From contig WGCB01000742.1 in NCBI GenBank assembly GCA_015494005.1, positions 1-10,722 on the forward strand: a DNA stretch of 10,722 nt. Reading direction: 5' to 3'. Shown piece after piece: positions 6,344-10,722 of this stretch; positions within the stretch are counted from its first letter, which is position 1, and every line of letters begins with the position of its first letter. A model generated the notes under the pieces. That model was not told the origin of the DNA and did no database searches. It was given only the letters and a program-made list of their open reading frames with translations. This DNA is from Caldilineaceae bacterium (GTDB lineage Bacteria > Chloroflexota > Anaerolineae > Caldilineales > Caldilineaceae). Position numbers and translations under genes: made by a program.

Positions 6344-7657
6344 TCACTGGCTGGTCATCTGTTGGACGTCGTTGATGAGCCAGTGGCCGGCGCTTCCTCC
6401 CGCACGATCCGGGGGCACGTATCTCAGGATGAAGCGATAGGTCCGTTTTTCTTGGCCCTTCTCCCGGCGGACGAACACAATGAGGTCCACCGTCGCGAAG
6501 AGATTCCCCAGAAATTCCGTCGTCTCCTGGAGGGCCTCGGGTGCCACGGCCGGCGAGTAGGCCAGGCTGTCCACGTAGAAATCCCCATTCCCTGGGAGCT
6601 GTTCGTTCATATGCCCCAGATCCTTCAGCGCCTCCTTCACCCGCTTCCGGGCATCCGGACTGATCAGCTCCTCTCCCTTGTCCTGAGCCTGGAGAAGCAC
6701 GTAGGCCAGAGCGGTGGCCTCCGGGTAGAAGGGAGTGGATTCGGGCACACCGTAGCAGAAGTCCACGAAGCGGGGGGATTCTTCGTACTTGATGGCAGGG
6801 CGATAGGAAGTGGAGGTGGTGTTCTCCGGGTCCAGCACCCGGATGAAGGTGGAGCGCCAGCAGAGCGCGCTGCGATCGTTCAGCGGATAGTAGGCCAGGA
6901 TGGTTTTGATGGGGGGAGGGGCCTCTTTGGGTCTCGTTGCCTGCCTTTCCTTCTCGGCCATCTCGTCCGGCTTCCAGCCCGGTGTCTCCAGCCAGCCCGA
7001 GGCGGCCACGTGGGCAACGCCGTAGCCCTCCCGTTTGCTCTTCCACCAAAAGACGCTGATGCGCTTCCGCCCACCCAGGATCACCAGCTCGTCGAAGACG
7101 GGTTTCTCCACCGGTTCGCCCTCCTCACCCAAGGGCTCAGGCTCCCAGGGTTCAGCAAAAGCGCCTATCTTCTCTTCCGCACCCGTCCGCTTGACCTGGA
7201 CAACCCGCACCTGGCCATCCCCCACGTTCGGATCCGCCAGGTAGCCCTGGCCGGCCCCATCCCAGTAGCTGGGGAGGAGCTGATAGGGCACCAGCTGGGC
7301 TGCAGGGTTGCTGGGGATGGGGATGGCTCGCCACTGGGAGTAGGGGTTGGTCTGGGTGTCGTAGATGACCCCGCCCACCGGGGCTGGTTTGCCCTCGCCC
7401 GGGGAATCGTAGCGGTACAGGAGCAGGTACTCGCCGGTGGGGTCGTTGTCCACGCTGACGCGCCGGAAGTCCCCGATGGGCCGCCACTCTGCCGGCACCA
7501 CCTGAGCCATGTCGATGGGGAGTTTCGGCTCCTCTTCCGGGGCTCCGAAGAGCGCGGCACAGCCGGTCACGCTCAGGCTGACCAGGAAGAGAGCCAGGAA
7601 AAGGACCAGGGTCCGGCCCGCCTGGGGCCACACGGAGGAAATGTGCGCCTGTTTCAT
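6344..7657 (-). CDS. Predicted lipoprotein of unknown function
   Basis: This 437-residue protein begins with a lipoprotein signal: a short positive region, a hydrophobic core at about 16-31 and the lipobox VTGC with Cys33. It should be exported and anchored by diacylglyceryl-Cys. The mature part starts with a short acidic linker (APEEEPKLP), followed by an extended, aromatic-rich, probably beta-rich region (residues 55-225: EYLLLYRYD, GGVIYDTQTNPYSQWRAI, ELVILGGRKRISVFWW). A second region (250-437) includes YYPLNDRSALCWRS, a charged helix around 333-348, and a final beta-like RTYRFILRYV stretch. I do not recognise the fold or any catalytic motif. The start at 7657 is chosen because the signal peptide follows directly; the frame stays open far upstream only as the shadow of folC. 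The ribosome site is modest (GAGGCGAG). It lies 56 bp after folC with no terminator between them, so they are likely co-transcribed. Confidence 0.75.
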   Translation of the reverse strand: MKQAHISSVWPQAGRTLVLFLALFLVSLSVTGCAALFGAPEEEPKLPIDMAQVVPAEWRPIGDFRRVSVDNDPTGEYLLLYRYDSPGEGKPAPVGGVIYDTQTNPYSQWRAIPIPSNPAAQLVPYQLLPSYWDGAGQGYLADPNVGDGQVRVVQVKRTGAEEKIGAFAEPWEPEPLGEEGEPVEKPVFDELVILGGRKRISVFWWKSKREGYGVAHVAASGWLETPGWKPDEMAEKERQATRPKEAPPPIKTILAYYPLNDRSALCWRSTFIRVLDPENTTSTSYRPAIKYEESPRFVDFCYGVPESTPFYPEATALAYVLLQAQDKGEELISPDARKRVKEALKDLGHMNEQLPGNGDFYVDSLAYSPAVAPEALQETTEFLGNLFATVDLIVFVRREKGQEKRTYRFILRYVPPDRAGGSAGHWLINDVQQMTSQ

Positions 7658-7713
7658 GTTCTCGCCTCGGGTTGACTGTCTGGGAAGGTACCTGGGCTGG
7701 ATCAGGGAGCCAC

Positions 7714-9090
7714 TCAGGTCAGAGACGGCTCGTGGAAGGCCTGGTAGACCCAATCTTGGCGGGGGAACACCTCCGGGAAGCGCTGACACCAGGCCTCCCG
7801 CAACTCCGCCACCACGAAGACCGAGCCCGTCCCCACCAGGAGGCCGCCAGCCGGGGTGATGGCCTGGGCCAGGGCCAGGGCCTCCCCCATGGAGGTGGCG
7901 GGGTAGACCGCGCACGCCCCTCCCTGGGAGGCCGTCAGTGGGGCCGTTTCCTCCAGGATGGCCTGGGTGGGCAGGGCCTTGGGATGGCGGCTCTGCACCA
8001 GGACCAGCCGGGGCGAAACGGCCAGGAGCCGCTCCAGGATGGGGCCCAGGGCCTTGTCCCGGTTGGCGCCGAAGATGAAAGTCAAAGGCCGTCCGGGGTA
8101 GTGCTCCTCCAGGGTGGCCAGCAGGACCTGGATGCTGTCCACGTTGTGGGCGCAGTCCACCAGGAGGGGGATGACGCCGCCGTCGGGCCAGGGCAGGAGC
8201 TCGAACCGACCAGGCCAGAAGGTGTTGGCCAGCCCCGCCTGGACCGCCTCCTCGTCCCAAGAGAACCAGCCCTGCCGGGTCAGCTCCTGGACCATGCCCA
8301 GGGCGACGGCCGCGTTCACCTGCTGGTGACGTCCCTGGAGGGGCAGGGCCACGCCCTGGACCGGAGAGACCACGGTCAGGGGCGCCTCCCGCTCCTGGGC
8401 CACGGACTGGAGCACGGCCATGGCCTCCTCCCGCTGGGGAGCCACGTAGACCGGCGTTCCCGGCTTGATGATGCCGGCCTTCTCGAAGGCGATCTTGCCC
8501 AGGGTGTCCCCCAGGACGTGGGTGTGGTCCATGCTGATGCGGGTGATGCCGCAGACCTGGGGCAGGAGGACGTTGGTGCTGTCCAGCCGCCCGCCCAGGC
8601 CCACCTCCACCACAGCCCAATCCACCCCGCTCTCCGCGAAGTACTGGAAGGCCAGGGCGGTGATCTTGTCGAATACGGTCAGGTCGGGGATGGCTTCGAA
8701 GAAGGGGCGCAGCGACCGGATCAGGTCGGCCAGATCCTGGCGAGGGATGAGCTGGCCGTTTTGCCGGATCCGCTCCCGGAAGGTGTGCAGGTGTGGGCTG
8801 GTGAAGAGGCCGGTCCGCAAGCCGTGATGGCGCAGGATGGACTCGGTCAGGGCGCTGGTGCTGCCCTTGCCCTTGGTGCCGGTGATGTGCACGGCCTGGA
8901 AGCGCTGCTGGGGGTTGCCCAGGACGGCCAGCAAGCCCCGCATGCGCTGCTGACTGCGACCGGGATGCTGATATTTCCAGCCCCGCCCGTCGTAGCGAGC
9001 GGTGTGGAAGAGATAGGCCAGGGCCTCTTCGTAGGTCAACGGCGCAGTCACGTCTGCGGGCCAAGCCGGTCGGGTCGCCTGCCGTGGCAC
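7714..9090 (-). CDS. folC: Bifunctional folylpolyglutamate synthase / dihydrofolate synthase
   Basis: FolC adds glutamate to dihydropteroate and to folates using ATP, in cytoplasmic one-carbon metabolism. The 458-residue chain carries the family's landmarks in order: P-loop HITGTKGKGST (68-78), LFTSPHL (95-101), VEVGLGGRLDSTN (161-173), then DHTHVLGDTL (188-197) with IAFEKAGIIKPG (200-211), whose Lys204 matches the Mur-ligase carbamylated lysine. The C-terminal domain has DCAHN (312-316) and FGANRDKAL (340-348). The usual DGAHN is DCAHN here and GA..DKD is DKAL, both minor variants. The start is a GTG at 9088-9090, supported by AAAGGGG (9097-9103) six bases upstream; the N-terminal 18 residues are a little longer than in many homologues. 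A good promoter lies at 9158-9186. The gene heads an apparent operon with the lipoprotein and the AlbA_2 protein. Whether it is mono- or bifunctional cannot be read from sequence alone. Confidence 0.95.
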   Translation of the reverse strand: MPRQATRPAWPADVTAPLTYEEALAYLFHTARYDGRGWKYQHPGRSQQRMRGLLAVLGNPQQRFQAVHITGTKGKGSTSALTESILRHHGLRTGLFTSPHLHTFRERIRQNGQLIPRQDLADLIRSLRPFFEAIPDLTVFDKITALAFQYFAESGVDWAVVEVGLGGRLDSTNVLLPQVCGITRISMDHTHVLGDTLGKIAFEKAGIIKPGTPVYVAPQREEAMAVLQSVAQEREAPLTVVSPVQGVALPLQGRHQQVNAAVALGMVQELTRQGWFSWDEEAVQAGLANTFWPGRFELLPWPDGGVIPLLVDCAHNVDSIQVLLATLEEHYPGRPLTFIFGANRDKALGPILERLLAVSPRLVLVQSRHPKALPTQAILEETAPLTASQGGACAVYPATSMGEALALAQAITPAGGLLVGTGSVFVVAELREAWCQRFPEVFPRQDWVYQAFHEPSLT

Positions 9091-9157
9091 AGATCACCCC
9101 TTTGCAGTCGAAAAGGACGGTTCGTTTGCCTCTCTGCCCTCGAACCGATGCGGGATG

Positions 9158-9186
9158 ATTGTATCGCAGGGCGAAAGGGAAGTAAA
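9158..9186 (-). promoter_or_regulatory. Sigma70-type promoter of folC
   Basis: On the minus strand, TTTACT (9181-9186; four of six matches to TTGACA) is followed after exactly 17 bases by TACAAT (9158-9163; five of six matches to TATAAT). Transcription would begin near 9151, giving a leader of about 60 bases. The -35 abuts the heptad repeat. Confidence 0.7.
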
Positions 9187-9188
9187 GT

Positions 9189-9250
9189 GAATGCGGAATG
9201 GGGAATGGGGAATGCGGAATGGCTCTGAGGAATGGGCACTGTGGAATGGG
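9189..9250. repeat. Degenerate heptad tandem repeat, unit GAATGSG
   Basis: From 9189 the plus strand reads a run of seven-base units: GAATGCG, GAATGGG, GAATGGG, GAATGCG, then GAATGGC. Two further GAATGGG-like units follow after seven-base-like spacers (near 9230 and 9244). The period of seven, with alternating CG and GG ends, resembles the short tandemly repeated heptamers known in cyanobacteria and other bacteria. It lies directly upstream of the folC promoter and codes for nothing. The likely origin is slippage; a regulatory effect is open. Confidence 0.75.
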
Positions 9251-9278
9251 AAACGCGAGGGTGCCCTCAGATTCCACA
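9240..9278. repeat. Nested inverted repeat between folC and the YvcK-like gene
   Basis: Outer arms TGTGGAAT (9240-9247) and ATTCCACA (9271-9278) are perfect over eight bases. Inside, GAGGG (9257-9261) pairs with CCCTC (9264-9268). The outer left arm overlaps the last heptad unit. No poly-U run follows on either strand, so it is not an obvious terminator. It may be a protein site or the remains of a small mobile repeat. Confidence 0.4.
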
Positions 9279-9404
9279 CAGGGGTGCAGCGACGCCGTGC
9301 CCGTCTTCGGAGCGGGTTTCACGGACGGTCGATGCGCCCATCCATGCCAGCCGTTTTCCGTCCACTGGCGCGTTCGCCACCTCGTTCTGCGTTCCGGCCT
9401 GTCT
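9279..9404. other. Rest of the folC/yvcK divergent region
   Basis: Together with the promoters and repeats on either side this completes a 378-bp gene-free stretch (9091-9468). I see no gene, no further terminator and no clear operator in these bases. Confidence 0.5.
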
Positions 9405-9419
9405 CCTCTATAATAGAGG
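9405..9419 (+). promoter_or_regulatory. -10 box of the YvcK-like gene inside a 15-bp dyad
   Basis: A perfect TATAAT (9409-9414) lies within the palindrome CCTCTAT-A-ATAGAGG (9405-9419), seven-base arms around a central A. The -35 is poor (TTCTGC at 9385-9390, 18 bases away). Transcription would begin near 9421, about 48 bases before the ATG. A dyad over the -10 is a plausible repressor site; it could also be chance. Confidence 0.5.
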
Positions 9420-9468
9420 GTGAAGGAATAGGGGGTGAAAGCTGGAGGAAATCCCCGGGGAGGAGGCC

Positions 9469-10722
9469 ATGGAAGAGAGACGAGACAGAAAAACAGGCTG
9501 GCGGCGTCTGCGCCTGGACGAGGCAGGAACAGGCCTGGGCCGAGGGAAGCATCGCAGCCGACTGGCCCGCTTGCGGGCGGCCCTGCGGCCGGGCCTGGCC
9601 GTGAAGCGCTGGCTGGTGCTCATCCTGGCCAGCGGGCTGGTGGCTGGCTACGGCTTCGCCCTGCTCTTCCACGAGCTGACCTCCCGCTTCCCCTGGCCGA
9701 ACCTGCCCGCTTTCCTTCCCGCGGCACCCCCCTGGATCGCCGGGCTTCTGCTCCTGGGGCTGGGCCTGGTGGTCCTGGTCTGGAGCGCCTGGCAGTGGAG
9801 CCGCACCATGACCGCCGCACTCCTGGCCCAGGACCGCCCCCTGCCGGACAGCCGGGCGGTCTTCCGGGTGCTCCTGCGCCGCTACCAGCGCCGGACCGGG
9901 CCCCGGGTGGTGGCCATCGGCGGGGGGACGGGCATGCCCAACCTGCTCCGAAGCCTGCGCCACTACACGGACAACATCACCGCGGTGGTCACGGTGGCGG
10001 ACGACGGGGGCAGTAGCGGACGCCTGCGCCGGCAGATGGGCGTCCTGCCTCCGGGGGACTTCCGCAACAACATCGCCGCGCTGAGCGACGCGGAAGGGCT
10101 GATGACCCAGCTGCTCCAGTACCGTTTCGCCAGCGGAGACGGCCTGGGCGGCCACAATTTCGGCAACATCTTCATCACCACCATGGCGGCCATCACCGGC
10201 AGCTTCGAGCAGGGCATCGCGGAGAGCAGCCGGGTCCTGGCCGTGCGCGGGCGGATCCTGCCCAGCACCCTGGAGCATGTCACCCTCGGCGCGGAGGTGC
10301 GGGTGCAGCGAAACGGCCAGGAGGAGTGGCTCTACGTGCAGGGCGAGAGCCGCATCCCCGAGAGCGGCGGGCAGATCCAGCGGGTGCATCTGGAGCCTCA
10401 GAACGCCCGGGCCTACCCGGAAACCATCAAGGCCATCCTCAACGCGGACCTGATCGTGGCCGGGCCGGGGAGTTTCTTCACCAGCCTCATGCCCAACCTG
10501 CTGGTGCCGGCCATCCAGCAGGCCATCCGGGCCTCCCGGGCTGTGCGCCTCTTCGTCTGCAACGTGGCCACCCAGCCCGGGGAGACGGACGGCTTCTCCG
10601 TGAGCGATCACATGCACCATCTGCGCCTCCACGCGGGGGACGCCTTCAACGTGGCCCTGGCCAACGACCGCTTCACCCCGCCTCAGCCGCCCCCGCCCAC
10701 CCTGGAGTGGGTCACCCTGCCG
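9469..10722 (+). CDS. YvcK/CofD-like protein with two N-terminal membrane helices, 3'-truncated by the window edge
   Basis: The frame is open from an ATG at 9469, with GGAGG (9459-9463) five bases upstream, to the window end (418 codons). From residue about 145 it matches the YvcK (gluconeogenesis factor, UDP-sugar-binding) family: VVAIGGGTG (147-155), [12 protein letters not shown] (176-187), [11 protein letters not shown] (191-201), GHNFGNIF (228-235), GRILPST (261-267), [15 protein letters not shown] (332-346) and [13 protein letters not shown]. In Bacillus, YvcK is needed for growth on gluconeogenic carbon and for cell shape, and binds UDP-GlcNAc. Before the domain are an Arg/Lys-rich head (1-47) and two hydrophobic segments, about 48-67 and 89-108, joined by a proline-rich loop. 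The positive-inside rule puts the YvcK domain in the cytoplasm on a membrane anchor, an addition absent from the Bacillus protein. About 50 C-terminal residues are probably missing. A CofD-type transferase activity is less likely given the bacterial YvcK motifs. Confidence 0.9.
   Translation, partial: MEERRDRKTGWRRLRLDEAGTGLGRGKHRSRLARLRAALRPGLAVKRWLVLILASGLVAGYGFALLFHELTSRFPWPNLPAFLPAAPPWIAGLLLLGLGLVVLVWSAWQWSRTMTAALLAQDRPLPDSRAVFRVLLRRYQRRTGPRVVAIGGGTGMPNLLRSLRHYTDNITAVVTVADDGGSSGRLRRQMGVLPPGDFRNNIAALSDAEGLMTQLLQYRFASGDGLGGHNFGNIFITTMAAITGSFEQGIAESSRVLAVRGRILPSTLEHVTLGAEVRVQRNGQEEWLYVQGESRIPESGGQIQRVHLEPQNARAYPETIKAILNADLIVAGPGSFFTSLMPNLLVPAIQQAIRASRAVRLFVCNVATQPGETDGFSVSDHMHHLRLHAGDAFNVALANDRFTPPQPPPPTLEWVTLP

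Noticed and set aside
7672-9228. Long plus-strand frame opposite folC
   Set aside because: It is the shadow of folC; composition is biased (Gln/Gly/His/Leu) and no ribosome site or family motif is present.
9189-9250. Heptad array as a CRISPR
   Set aside because: Units are only seven bases, directly adjacent, with no unique spacers and no cas genes.
7658-9322. Extension of the lipoprotein frame upstream by over 550 codons
   Set aside because: The added part reads as Gly/Pro/Arg/Ala-rich sequence overlapping folC in another frame, while a signal peptide with a lipobox begins at 7657.
9319-10632. Long minus-strand frame opposite the YvcK-like gene
   Set aside because: It is antisense to a gene with clear YvcK motifs. 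Its own product is His/Gln/Gly-rich without a recognisable domain.

Overview
This is a GC-rich bacterial chromosome window with densely packed genes. It carries short Shine-Dalgarno sites, sigma70-like promoters and intrinsic terminators. The gene set (a thiolase paired with a DUF35 zinc-ribbon/OB-fold protein, FolC, a membrane-anchored YvcK/CofD-like protein, a patatin-like hydrolase), together with high GC and a degenerate heptad repeat, suggests Chloroflexota, perhaps a Caldilineae-type lineage. That placement is inference from gene flavour; no rRNA or marker gene is present to settle it. I see no insertion sequence, integrase, CRISPR array, tRNA or rRNA, so the region looks like ordinary chromosome and not an island.

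Layout. Position 1-784 (+) is the 3' part of a patatin-like phospholipase. It meets, tail to tail, a small eight-cysteine protein (781-1098, -); the two stop codons share the bases CTAG inside a hairpin. Upstream of that is a 422-residue protein with an N-terminal winged-helix (HARE-HTH-like) domain and an acidic C-terminal half (1249-2517, -), with its own good promoter and a 12-bp-stem terminator. Next come a DUF35 OB-fold protein (2748-3152, -) and an SCP2/archaeal-type thiolase (3491-4654, -). They are separated by 338 bp and each appears to have its own promoter and a leader of about 120 nt. A likely operon follows on the minus strand, in transcription order folC (7714-9090), a lipoprotein of unknown function (6344-7657) and an AlbA_2/GHKL-ATPase/winged-helix regulator (4858-6282), closed by a strong U-tract terminator at 4798-4826. 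From 9469 to the window end (+) runs a YvcK/CofD-like protein with two N-terminal membrane helices, truncated by the edge. folC and yvcK diverge from a 378-bp region holding both promoters, the heptad repeat and a nested inverted repeat.

How the genes relate. The thiolase and DUF35 protein should form one acyl-CoA enzyme complex. FolC makes folylpolyglutamates and YvcK-type proteins link central carbon metabolism to the cell envelope. Neither explains the lipoprotein or the AlbA_2 regulator that follow folC. No clearly new multi-gene system is visible. The least explained genes are the eight-cysteine protein, the winged-helix/acidic protein, the lipoprotein and the AlbA_2 protein.
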